From Oribacterium asaccharolyticum ACB7 (GTDB taxonomy: Bacteria; Bacillota; Clostridia; Lachnospirales; Lachnospiraceae): a stretch of DNA of 64,000 bases. Under the pieces are notes generated by a model, which did not search any database, was not told where the DNA came from, and saw only the letters and a list, made by a program, of their open reading frames with translations. The DNA is taken from NCBI RefSeq assembly GCF_000238075.1, contig NZ_JH414505.1, positions 341,345 through 405,344 on the forward strand, given 5' to 3'. Numbering within the stretch: the stretch's first letter is position 1; the number at the start of each line of letters is the position of its first letter. Made by a program: the position numbers and the translations under genes. Positions 45,428 to 53,952 of this stretch are shown piece after piece.

Positions 45428-46995
45428 ACCAATACAAGTATGAACATCATAAAAGTTAATGAGACTTTTGATGAATTTTTTTCTGTAATAACCCCGTCAA
45501 TTTGCTCTATTTCAGCTTCATTAATACGATTTTTAATTATATAATACATAAAAAAATGAATGGACATACAATGTAATAAATTATATCGACAAACTTTATC
45601 TATTTTTTCCTCTGGAAACCATCCTTGTATTACTAATTTAGTTAGGCCATTTAAAATATATCCAACACAAATATAAAAATTTCTTTCTACTATAGAATCG
45701 TAATAAGAGTCTTTTTTTTCCTCTGAGACATTAATTTTCATTTTATAAAATAATTCATCTCCATATATATTTAAATTATCAGTAATTAATTTCTGCCAAT
45801 ATTCAAAATCAAAATAGTATAGCTTTCGACTTTGCTCTGTTACATAGTTTCCCAATATTTTTGCTAGAAAATTGATTCTTTCCTGCAAAATATCATGCCT
45901 ATGTTTTACGAATAAATTTATATATAAAACATTTCTAGAGAAAAAATCAAACCAATGATAAAAATTAACATTCAAGTTATTTTTCTTTAAAGTACGATAC
46001 TTAGGCGGATTATATTTATCATGAGCGTATTCCCCAAAACTCTCTATAAATGTTTGTTTTGTGATTTCAGCATCTATTGAACACAAGGCAAAGTACCAAG
46101 AATCATAAACTTTATCAATTAAATCTATTGGTTGATTTATATATTCTTTCTTTTCTTCTTCTACTTTCTTCTCAATCCATTCTCTTGCTTTTCTATAAAC
46201 ATCATTCACAAACAATAATCCTCTTAATTTGCAAGATTGAGATTCACCTTGTAGTAAAGATAATGCCATACTCTCAGTATAGGAATTAATCTTATCAATT
46301 TTTTTATTATGGAGAAGAAATGTAAAAATTTTCCAAAAAATCATAGAACACTGTTCAAATTCCTTTGTTGTTTGTGATGATGCAATAGATTTCCAATGTT
46401 CTACAAACTGTCCAGCAATCTCTACACCTTTTTTTATTTCTTCTGTATCTTCTATGTTTTCTTTAACTTCTTTCTCTTCTTTAACCTTTGTATCTTCTAT
46501 AATTTTAAATTCACTATTAATATACTCTTTAATATTGTCTTCAACATATTCTTTCCCTTTAAAAACTTCATATATCTCTTCTATAGAAACAACTATAAGA
46601 ATCAAAGAAGATATAAATATAGAAAATAAAAAATTATATAACAAAAACACATAGCCTATGAGGCTAAGTACCAATAATATAAACTCTGCATAAATTATGT
46701 TTTTATGAGTTAAAGGACGTGGTTTTATCTCTAAAAAATAATAGCTAACCGAAACCCCCATATACTGATCTGACAAGACACCTGAAAGAATACCAATAAT
46801 GCTGAGCATTAATGTGGCGATGGTAGCTTGTATTTGTATTAATGCTAAAGAAAATTCGCTAATGTTCTCCATTTTAATGAGTATAGGCAGTTTGAACCTA
46901 ATCCCGATGTCAAATATTACACCTAAGATAGGAATAGCTACTATAGCAACAATAAGGGGCCGAAGATATTTTATATTATTTTTCTTGCAATTCAT
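45382..46995 (-). CDS. Unknown AT-rich membrane protein
   Basis: 537 residues with four hydrophobic segments in the first ~135 (around 14-32, 50-70, 100-118 and 120-137). A highly charged Lys/Glu stretch (DTKVKEEKEVKENIEDTEE) follows, then a ~350-residue soluble, Tyr/Trp-rich helical region. I do not recognise the family. Membrane anchor plus cytoplasmic helical body and strong AT bias relative to flanks suggest recent acquisition; an island or defence role is only a guess. The last ~17 residues are read from DNA that encodes the next ORF in the -1 frame. Confidence 0.6.
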   Translation of the reverse strand: MNCKKNNIKYLRPLIVAIVAIPILGVIFDIGIRFKLPILIKMENISEFSLALIQIQATIATLMLSIIGILSGVLSDQYMGVSVSYYFLEIKPRPLTHKNIIYAEFILLVLSLIGYVFLLYNFLFSIFISSLILIVVSIEEIYEVFKGKEYVEDNIKEYINSEFKIIEDTKVKEEKEVKENIEDTEEIKKGVEIAGQFVEHWKSIASSQTTKEFEQCSMIFWKIFTFLLHNKKIDKINSYTESMALSLLQGESQSCKLRGLLFVNDVYRKAREWIEKKVEEEKKEYINQPIDLIDKVYDSWYFALCSIDAEITKQTFIESFGEYAHDKYNPPKYRTLKKNNLNVNFYHWFDFFSRNVLYINLFVKHRHDILQERINFLAKILGNYVTEQSRKLYYFDFEYWQKLITDNLNIYGDELFYKMKINVSEEKKDSYYDSIVERNFYICVGYILNGLTKLVIQGWFPEEKIDKVCRYNLLHCMSIHFFMYYIIKNRINEAEIEQIDGVITEKNSSKVSLTFMMFILVLVWRINFCWIYKWKRS

Positions 46996-47043
46996 GGATA
47001 ATCCTCCTTGATTTTTTTCTTTACCATTCGCTATATTCTTTAT

Positions 47044-48258
47044 TTAGTATTCCTCACTCAGCAAAAAATCCGCCATATGAACAATCTTAACCCCATTAAC
47101 ATTTCCCCCTGCCAAGTCATCCAGAGTCACTATGTACTTGGGGTAATGGTCCTTAAGTTCCAAAAGATTGGCCAGTTCTCGATCCGAATCCTCCGGCAAG
47201 TTGCGACAAACCTGCACATACATTTGCTCATCTCGACGAACTGCTACAAAGTCTATCTCCTTTGTCTCTTTTTTTCCTATATAGACATCATATCCTCTTC
47301 TTCTAAGCTCAAAATATACTAAGTTTTCCAACATGGAAGCAATAGACTTAGGATTGAAGCCCATAATAGAGTATTTGAGAGAAGGATCTGCCAGATAAAA
47401 CTTTTCCTGTGTTTTTAGCACAGACTTTCCCTGTAAGTCATATCTTGGACAACGGTAGATCACGAAGGCTTTTTCCAAATAGCTTAAGTAGTTATATATA
47501 GATTCAATGGATAAGGAGCGCCCTTCACTTTTTAAAAACTTTGCGATGGCGTTGGCGGAAAAGGTTTTCCCCACATTTTCCACCACAAATTTGACAACAC
47601 GATGAAACAAATCCAGGTTTTGAATATTGTATCTTCTTGTAATATCACTATTAACCACGGAGTTATATATGCCTTCAACAATCTGATATGCAGAACTTTC
47701 GTCAAAGTTGCTTCGAGCAACAATCGGAAAACCGCCCATGCGAATATACTCTAATAAAAGATCTTTTTTAGAATGGGAGTCTCCCTGCTTAAAACGCAAA
47801 TATTCAGAAAAAGACAGGGTGTATACAGGAATCATAATATAACGTCCTGTTAAATAGCTGGAAATTTCGCCGGACATCAGTTTTGAATTTGAGCCGGTAA
47901 CATAAATATCTGTATTCTCCTCCTCCAAAAGGCTGTTTATAGCCTTTTCCCATCCGCTCACTTCCTGCACCTCATCCAGCAGAAGATAATAACGTTCATT
48001 ATCTTTCATCTGCATTTTGATTCCTAGGTACATTTCCTTACTGCTCATATTCTCTTCCAGTGCTTCCGAAGTATAGCGAAAGCTAAGGATATGATCTGTC
48101 GAAATTCCACTTTCCAGAAGCTCTTCCTTTAGCATTTCTAAGATGGTGGATTTCCCACAACGCCGAATTCCTGCCAAAATCTTTACCAAGGGAGTATCTC
48201 GATATTTGCCCAGCTCCTGTAAATATTGAGGGCGTTCAATTCTATTTTGTTTTTCCAT
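47044..48258 (-). CDS. AAA_14/DUF4143 ATPase (copy 2)
   Basis: 404 residues from the ATG at 48258 (MEKQNRIERPQYL), aligning end to end with the copy at 24004-25218. It keeps Walker A GIRRCGKST, YYLLLDEVQEV, TGSNSKL and the nuclease-like KEIDFVAVRRDEQMYVQVC. A further in-frame ATG at 48348 adds 30 residues absent from copy 1 and lies before AAAGGAG, so I reject it. It precedes the AT-rich membrane gene on the same strand by under 50 bp. No assigned function. Confidence 0.88.
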   Translation of the reverse strand: MEKQNRIERPQYLQELGKYRDTPLVKILAGIRRCGKSTILEMLKEELLESGISTDHILSFRYTSEALEENMSSKEMYLGIKMQMKDNERYYLLLDEVQEVSGWEKAINSLLEEENTDIYVTGSNSKLMSGEISSYLTGRYIMIPVYTLSFSEYLRFKQGDSHSKKDLLLEYIRMGGFPIVARSNFDESSAYQIVEGIYNSVVNSDITRRYNIQNLDLFHRVVKFVVENVGKTFSANAIAKFLKSEGRSLSIESIYNYLSYLEKAFVIYRCPRYDLQGKSVLKTQEKFYLADPSLKYSIMGFNPKSIASMLENLVYFELRRRGYDVYIGKKETKEIDFVAVRRDEQMYVQVCRNLPEDSDRELANLLELKDHYPKYIVTLDDLAGGNVNGVKIVHMADFLLSEEY

Positions 48259-48645
48259 ACTATCCTTAACTCCTTTGTTTACTTTATTTACCCATACTTT
48301 TTCTAAACTATTCCTATGCAATTCTTTCAACTTGGGTTTTTCTATCATTTTCCTTTATTCTATCATTTCGTATTATATCACAGGCACATGGAAAAACTTC
48401 CATAAATTATAGATTATTTACTTATCTATACGGAAAAACTTTCTAATTACTAAAAGTTTATCTCCGAATAGCAAAAAGAGACAGCCTAAACTGTCTCTTT
48501 TCCATATACTTCGCTATCACTATTACATCATACTTTCTAGCATTTTCCCCATATCCATAGATAGATTTTTTATTTTCTATCATGGTTCATAGGATTCTTT
48601 AGATACTTTTTCTTGCCTCAAACACGCATCCAAAGTACAGAGCCC
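48259..48645. other. Non-coding stretch with an extended -10 box and a terminator
   Basis: No gene. On the minus strand TGATATAAT (about 48380-48372) is a good extended -10 for the ATPase copy 2; a terminator lies at 48474-48502. Nothing else is clear. Confidence 0.5.
48474..48502 (-). terminator. Terminator of the symporter gene
   Basis: GAGACAG and CTGTCTC pair across a 6-base loop, followed by TTTTTG on the minus strand; it is nearly symmetrical and may also work on the other strand. Confidence 0.7.
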
Positions 48646-49866
48646 TTACAGTACAGACTCCAACTTCTGGGGATGAATCCCGTGCTTCTCTGCATATCCG
48701 GTAAGAATCAGTGCCAATGCACCATCTCCGGTTACGTTACAAGCGGTTCCGAAGGAATCCTGCAATGCGAAGATGGTCAGCATCAAAGCGGTTCCGGTCT
48801 CATCAAAGCCAAGCACACCGGTGATCAGTCCCAAGGAAGCCATAACGGTTCCACCGGGAACGCCGGGAGCGCCGATTGCGAATACGCCCAGTAAGAGGCA
48901 GAAAAGAATCATCTTCTCTACGGAAGGGAACTCATTGTAGAGCATCTTAGATACCGCCATAACGAAGAAGGTCTCTGTCATAACGGATCCGCAAAGGTGG
49001 ATGTTGGCAAAAAGAGGAATTCCGAAGTCCACCATATCCTCACGGATGGTTGGCTCAGACTTTCTTGCACACTCTAAAGCTACGGAAAGGGTTGCTGCAG
49101 AAGACATGGTTCCTACCGCTGTCATATATGCAGGACCATAGTGCTTTATAATGTTCATGGGGTTCTTCTTGGAATACGCTCCTGCAACGGAGTAAAGAAG
49201 AGTCAGCCAAATGTAGTGTCCAATCATTACGATAATGATGATGATTAAGAAGATTGGTAACTGCTTGGTAATGGTTCCTTCGTAAGCCAGAGTACAAAAG
49301 GTAGTACCGATTAAAATAGGTAATACCGGAATAACGAACTTGGTTACGATGGATAAAACGATACTCTGGAACTCTTCCAATGCCTGGGTGATAATCTTGG
49401 AATTATTCCAAGCTGCTGCCAAACCTAACAATACAGAAAGGAAGAGAGCAGACATTACCGGCATAATCTGAGGAATAGACAACTGGAATACTACCTCAGG
49501 AAGCTCCTTTAAACCATCCACATCAGGGTTGATGTTTAAGTGTGGTAAGATGGTGTATCCGGAAAATGTGGCAAAAAATGCCGCTCCAATAGAGGATACA
49601 TAAGCAAGGAATAAAGCTACCATCAGCATACGGGAAGCATTGTTTCCCAGTCTTGTGATGGAGGGAGCAATAAATCCAATGATAATCAGTGGTACACAGA
49701 AGCTGATAAACTGTGCCGCAATATACTTTACGGTTACCACAATGTTTAAGATGGCATGAGATACGGCATTCTCCATTCCGCTTAAAGCCAAGCCCATACC
49801 GATGCCCACAGCCAATGCCACCAAAAGCTTAAAGGGCAGACTATGAATAAATCCTTGTTTTTCCAT
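48646..49866 (-). CDS. DAACS family dicarboxylate/amino acid:cation symporter
   Basis: 406 residues with about eight membrane helices and the reentrant-loop features of the family: FISFCVPLIIIGFIAPSI, a GTMSSAATLSVAL serine-rich loop and GAPGVPGGTVMASLG near the C-terminus, then DSFGTACNVTGDGALALI. The start at 49866 has AAGGAG; an upstream in-frame extension of 63 residues is rejected. It directly follows the cysteine desulfidase gene (204 bp gap), so import of serine, cysteine or cystine is the likely role, inferred from context. Confidence 0.88.
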   Translation of the reverse strand: MEKQGFIHSLPFKLLVALAVGIGMGLALSGMENAVSHAILNIVVTVKYIAAQFISFCVPLIIIGFIAPSITRLGNNASRMLMVALFLAYVSSIGAAFFATFSGYTILPHLNINPDVDGLKELPEVVFQLSIPQIMPVMSALFLSVLLGLAAAWNNSKIITQALEEFQSIVLSIVTKFVIPVLPILIGTTFCTLAYEGTITKQLPIFLIIIIIVMIGHYIWLTLLYSVAGAYSKKNPMNIIKHYGPAYMTAVGTMSSAATLSVALECARKSEPTIREDMVDFGIPLFANIHLCGSVMTETFFVMAVSKMLYNEFPSVEKMILFCLLLGVFAIGAPGVPGGTVMASLGLITGVLGFDETGTALMLTIFALQDSFGTACNVTGDGALALILTGYAEKHGIHPQKLESVL

Positions 49867-50070
49867 ACTTTTTCTCCTTCTTGTAAAAAAGTAGTCGTAA
49901 AATGTCAAGCTTAGATATGATAGAATTTCATACATGATATAGATACGACTTCCTACAAAAGAGGCTGATGCCTCCATTTTCTCTATCGTTACATTCTGAA
50001 AGCATCCCTTATTCCCGAATGAAAAAGTGTTATTCCCTCTACCTTGCTTCATCACTCTACAAAATGGGAT

Positions 50071-51369
50071 TTACAGACAGGTATCTACATCTACCTGGTC
50101 GGTCATAACCTTCAAAATCTCTCTGTCCGTGGACTGCATACCCACCTTTCCGATATAGCCCATGTTCTTAATGGTCTTTTCCACGTCTTCTTCCACGATA
50201 CCCTCTCCCCCATGGAAGCCCTGATCCTTCATGCTCATGTGGTGAGCCAAAATTGCGGCATGGACGGAGGAAGCAATCTTTGCCGCACAGCTGGGCTTTG
50301 CTCCATCACAAACGATTCCGCCAACATTTCCCAAAGTATTACTGATGGTACGACCAATCTTCTGATAATTTCCCCCGCAGAGATAGGTAATGCCGGCCCC
50401 TGCGCCGCAGGAAGCACTTACCGCTCCGCAGAAGGCGGAAAGAGCACCGATATAGTGTTTAATGTAGATAGATACCAGATTGCTGACAATCAAGGCTCTG
50501 TACATCTTCTCCTCGGAAATGGAAAGGGATTTGGCATACTCCACTACGGGCATACTGACGGTAATACCCTGATTTCCGGAACCGGAGTTAATCACCACAG
50601 GAAGAGGACAACCACTCATTCTGGCATCAGATCCTGCTGCCGCTCTTGCACAGGCACAGGCCCGTACATCTGAGCCCCAGGTTTCCAAAATGGTCTTTCC
50701 TACACTGGCGCCCCAGGCATTATCCAAACCTTCCTGAGAAATCGCCAGGTTCATCTCCACCTGCCTTTGTAAGGAAGGCTTCACCAAGGATAAGTCCACT
50801 TCATTGGCATAGTCTAAAATTCCCTGAAGAGACATAAGACTTCTGTCTCCACCTGCGGAAATCACATCCTGCTTATCCTCATGCCCTTCTTTATAAAGAA
50901 CTTCCCCATCCTTTTCCATGTAAATGATGTTACTGTGCTGGTTGGCAATCTCCAGCTTTACCTTATGGTTCTCGGACAGAAGCTCTACCGCAATGTAAAG
51001 CTTAGGGCCATCCTCCTGAAAACTCACCTTGCAAAATCCGGTATCCACCAGCTTTCTGCACTGCTCTCTATCCTCATCCGATACAGTGGATAAAACCTCC
51101 AGCTTTAAGTCGGAATCCCCTCCGAGAACACCGAGAATAGCCGCTGCCTGCATCCCCTTCTGTCCGCCGGAGTTGGGAACGGTAACCGCCTTTACGTTCT
51201 TAATGATATTTCCGGAGCAGCAAAGCTTTATCTCCTTTACCTCTTCGCCCAAAAGCTTTCTGGCTGCGGCAGCCGCATAAGCAATGGCAATAGGCTCTGT
51301 ACAGCCCATGGCCGGAACCAGCTCATTCAGCAGAATTTCCGTATAATTGTTCATCAAGCTCTCTTCCAC
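50071..51369 (-). CDS. cyuA: L-cysteine desulfidase / UPF0597 (CyuA-like)
   Basis: 432 residues with the family blocks LVPAMGCTEPIAIAYAAA, CSGNIIKNVKAVTVPNSGG, INSGSGNQGITVSMPV and VGGIVCDGAKPSCAAKIASSV. The conserved cysteines fit an iron-sulfur enzyme. CyuA splits cysteine to pyruvate, ammonia and sulfide under anaerobic conditions. The likely start is GTG at 51369, seven bases after AGGAGGG; a TTG at 51372 is also possible, and the first ATG (51354) lies too far away. It probably shares a transcript with the symporter downstream. Confidence 0.88.
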   Translation of the reverse strand: MEESLMNNYTEILLNELVPAMGCTEPIAIAYAAAAARKLLGEEVKEIKLCCSGNIIKNVKAVTVPNSGGQKGMQAAAILGVLGGDSDLKLEVLSTVSDEDREQCRKLVDTGFCKVSFQEDGPKLYIAVELLSENHKVKLEIANQHSNIIYMEKDGEVLYKEGHEDKQDVISAGGDRSLMSLQGILDYANEVDLSLVKPSLQRQVEMNLAISQEGLDNAWGASVGKTILETWGSDVRACACARAAAGSDARMSGCPLPVVINSGSGNQGITVSMPVVEYAKSLSISEEKMYRALIVSNLVSIYIKHYIGALSAFCGAVSASCGAGAGITYLCGGNYQKIGRTISNTLGNVGGIVCDGAKPSCAAKIASSVHAAILAHHMSMKDQGFHGGEGIVEEDVEKTIKNMGYIGKVGMQSTDREILKVMTDQVDVDTCL

Positions 51370-51475
51370 CAATCATCCCTCCTAAAACATTTTTCTAAAA
51401 ATATTTATATTTCCTTCTATAGAAATACCGTTAACATCTCTTCAGGAAAGAAATCCTGAGATTTTCCCCTATGCA

Positions 51476-51487
51476 AGTATCGATACT
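51476..51487. promoter_or_regulatory. Perfect 12-bp palindrome upstream of cyuA
   Basis: AGTATCGATACT lies about 110 bp before the cyuA start, in its leader or promoter region, next to a TCAGGA/TCCTGA hairpin. A regulator site is plausible; the GntR protein encoded nearby is one candidate. Confidence 0.35.
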
Positions 51488-51630
51488 CCGTATTTTTCCT
51501 TTAAACTACTATAATCATATCAGTAATACGATTAAAAAGCACTAGAGAGATTTTGATGATTTTTTAACATTATTTTTGTGCTATTTGCATAGCAGTTTTT
51601 AAAATATTACAAATTTTTTATGCAGTATAA

Positions 51631-51657
51631 GGCTGTAATAGGGGCAATCCGAGCCCG
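51631..51657. repeat. 5' fragment of the structured repeat family
   Basis: GGCTGTAA is followed by GGGGCAATCCGAGCCCG, matching the left arm end and core start of copy B with one change. The rest is absent; the GDPD-like stop codon lies five bases further on. Confidence 0.55.
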
Positions 51658-51661
51658 AACC

Positions 51662-53062
51662 TTACCCCGCCATGCGTTCATACATGCCGTAATAACTTCG
51701 ATCCTCCAGCATATCCTTTCGCAATCGCAAAACTTCCCCAGGGTCATCGGTGATTATGCCATCCACCGGTCTTTGCAGATACTTCAAGATTTTATCCTCT
51801 TCATTGATGGTCCAAACATAAAATTCCTTCCCCATATCCTGTACCTCTCCCATCAAGTAGCCGTTATAGGAGGAGTCCTCTATCGCATAAAAATCCACAA
51901 GCTTCGTAGCAAAATCTCCAAATTGTACAGGAATTACTACTCCGGTCTTCCATTCCGGAGCAGTCTCTTCTATCCCCTCCATCAGAGAAATGTCCAAAGA
52001 CATCAGGGGATTGGTCTTCTCCACCCCGGCGGAAACCAGCCCTCTATGGGCAATGATTTTCGCATCCGTATTAACCTCCCGCCCCATATAATCCATAAGC
52101 GCTACGGTACTGTGAAAAACAAATAAAGCCAGTAGGAGGAAAATGGTGGCCTTGCTATACTTTTGTTCCTCGGCAAGAAAAGCATTTTCCCCCTCGGAGC
52201 CTTCCACCGGAAGGGTATTGACCAAAAGGGAAAGAAATCCGATTTTTGACAAAATCGCAAAGAAAAATCGGGTAAAGCGAAAGAGCAGGAAGAAAAGAAA
52301 ATGAAAGATGCCCAGTTTTCCCTCCGGGTCTAAGCGGGTAAAGAGAAAAGCCGCCAAATAGAGTAAAAGAGCTGCCAGCAAACTCAGCAAAAACTCATAC
52401 AAAAAGAGGGTCAGAAACAGTCTGATTTCGCCTTTTTTCGTGTAGGCAAAGCTTTCCCGCACCGATTTATTAAACTTCTGCGCCTTTAAGCCCATTAAAG
52501 GCACCGTATAAACCAGTCGCATATTGAGGTACATAAAAAAGAGGAACAACAGAAAAAGAACGATATGCCCTCCCACAGTCTTACCTACTTCTTCCGTTAT
52601 AAAATTCGGAATGCGAAAGGAATCCGTCAGAGAAGAGCTTAGAATAAAACCGGCCACCGACACAGTACAGAGAATGTACAGTAGAAACAACAATACATTT
52701 CCATAGCTGAAATCTCTCAATCTGCTTAAGGAGGTGCGGAGAATTTTTCGATAAGAAGTCCGGGCGCCTTCTTTGGCCGCCAGAATCACCTGCACCAGAG
52801 TGAAGACTTCCACATAAAAAAAGAAGGCTAAAAGAAAAGCAAAAAGTAAAGCCATGAAGAGGCTTCTGGGACTGGTAAAAAAATAGCGAATATTGTACTG
52901 ATCCACATTGGGTAAGTCCACCAGCACCAAAGTTAGCCGGAACAGCGTTTGCAATAGCTCCTTTCCCACAAAGGTAGCGATTTGCAAGAAAATGGCTATA
53001 GATAAAAAAAGGAACTTATGGCGATTGCAAAATGTCAAAGTTCCAAAAACCTGTTTCCACAT
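51662..53062 (-). CDS. Glycerophosphodiester phosphodiesterase-like membrane protein, catalytic core deleted
   Basis: 466 residues. The first ~330 are the eight-or-so-helix membrane domain found before some Firmicute GDPD enzymes. The catalytic domain starts normally (AKIIAHRGLVSAGVEKT, the HRG and E-x-T of GDPD) but jumps at once to LDISLMEGIEETAPEWKTG and the C-terminal barrel strands (FYVWTINEE, VDGIITDDP). The ~130-140 residues that carry the Glu-x-Asp metal ligands and second His are missing in frame. Full enzymes hydrolyse glycerophosphodiesters; this one should be inactive as a phosphodiesterase, although the frame is intact and could retain a membrane role. Confidence 0.82.
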   Translation of the reverse strand: MWKQVFGTLTFCNRHKFLFLSIAIFLQIATFVGKELLQTLFRLTLVLVDLPNVDQYNIRYFFTSPRSLFMALLFAFLLAFFFYVEVFTLVQVILAAKEGARTSYRKILRTSLSRLRDFSYGNVLLFLLYILCTVSVAGFILSSSLTDSFRIPNFITEEVGKTVGGHIVLFLLFLFFMYLNMRLVYTVPLMGLKAQKFNKSVRESFAYTKKGEIRLFLTLFLYEFLLSLLAALLLYLAAFLFTRLDPEGKLGIFHFLFFLLFRFTRFFFAILSKIGFLSLLVNTLPVEGSEGENAFLAEEQKYSKATIFLLLALFVFHSTVALMDYMGREVNTDAKIIAHRGLVSAGVEKTNPLMSLDISLMEGIEETAPEWKTGVVIPVQFGDFATKLVDFYAIEDSSYNGYLMGEVQDMGKEFYVWTINEEDKILKYLQRPVDGIITDDPGEVLRLRKDMLEDRSYYGMYERMAG

Positions 53063-53180
53063 GCCCTCTTTTTTTCCATAAGTTCCTTTCTAAAATTTGC
53101 TTAGTAAATACTTGAAATAAATTTTTTACAATATATCTCCTTTGCGTTCAATAAACCGCACATTTCTTTCCTGAATCAGC

Positions 53181-53831
53181 TTAAGAAAAATGAAGTTTTA
53201 AACGATAGGCGGAATATTCTCCGAAGTCCTGTATATCCTCTTCCAAATAGCGAATGGCCTTATCCACATCCTTATTTCGTAACGCAGATACGATATCCAC
53301 ATGGTGCTCCGTATCCATGGAGAAGAGAATTTCCTTGTCCTTCTTCCAATAGTACTGGGAATAGGCCCGCTTCAGTCTGGCCATGCATTTTTCCAGCTGC
53401 TCCGTAATATATTCATTGTGGACACAGGCAATCAAACGAAGGTGAAATTCCGTGTTATGCTTCCAGTGGGTCATGGCATCTGTATCATTTTCACTACACT
53501 GACTATTGATTTTCTCCAAGTCCAAAAAGTCTTCCTCCCGAAGCTCTGCCCCGCACTCCAAAAGCACCCCCCGCTCCAAAACAAAACGGAAAGCCAGCAT
53601 ATCGTAGATATCTTCCCTGCTGAGACGCACCACCTCGTAACCGTATCGGGGAATATTCTTTAGTATGCCGTCAGCACAAAGAGCCATCAAAGCTTCTCGC
53701 ACCGGAGACTTACTGCAGTGGTATTTTTCCAGCAACGCCTTCTCATTCAAAATATCCCCCGGAGCAACATTTCCCTGAAAGAGATCCTCCAGAATAGATT
53801 CATATACTTGATCTTTCAGACTTTTTTCCAT
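53181..53831 (-). CDS. GntR family transcriptional regulator, FadR/FCD type
   Basis: 216 residues. The N-terminal winged helix-turn-helix (VYESILEDLFQGNVAPGDILNEKALLEKYHCSKSPVREALMALCADGIL) is typical GntR. The all-helical FCD effector domain follows, with likely metal ligands in D/H positions (TEFHLRLIACVHNEY, DTEHHVDIVSAL). GGGAGAA precedes the ATG. It lies upstream of the GDPD-like gene and the cyuA-symporter pair on the same strand and may control them; the ligand is unknown. Confidence 0.92.
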   Translation of the reverse strand: MEKSLKDQVYESILEDLFQGNVAPGDILNEKALLEKYHCSKSPVREALMALCADGILKNIPRYGYEVVRLSREDIYDMLAFRFVLERGVLLECGAELREEDFLDLEKINSQCSENDTDAMTHWKHNTEFHLRLIACVHNEYITEQLEKCMARLKRAYSQYYWKKDKEILFSMDTEHHVDIVSALRNKDVDKAIRYLEEDIQDFGEYSAYRLKLHFS

Positions 53832-53871
53832 AGTTCTCCCTTCATTTCTTTGAACTGTCCTAGTATAGCGT

Positions 53872-53898
53872 AAAAAAGGAGGCTAAAAAAGCCTCCGA
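53872..53898 (-). terminator. Terminator of DUF234-type ATPase copy 2
   Basis: Same GGAGGC/GCCTCC stem and T6 run as after copy 1. Immediately beyond it TATACT (minus strand) may be part of the gntR promoter. Confidence 0.85.
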
Positions 53899-53952
53899 AA
53901 GGATTTTCTCTGATGAGAAAGATTTTTTTATCCTAAAACTTGCCATAGAAAA

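Noticed and set aside
48306..48348. Extended N-terminus for ATPase copy 2
   Set aside because: The extra 30 codons are absent from copy 1 and precede the ribosome site; they are leader sequence.
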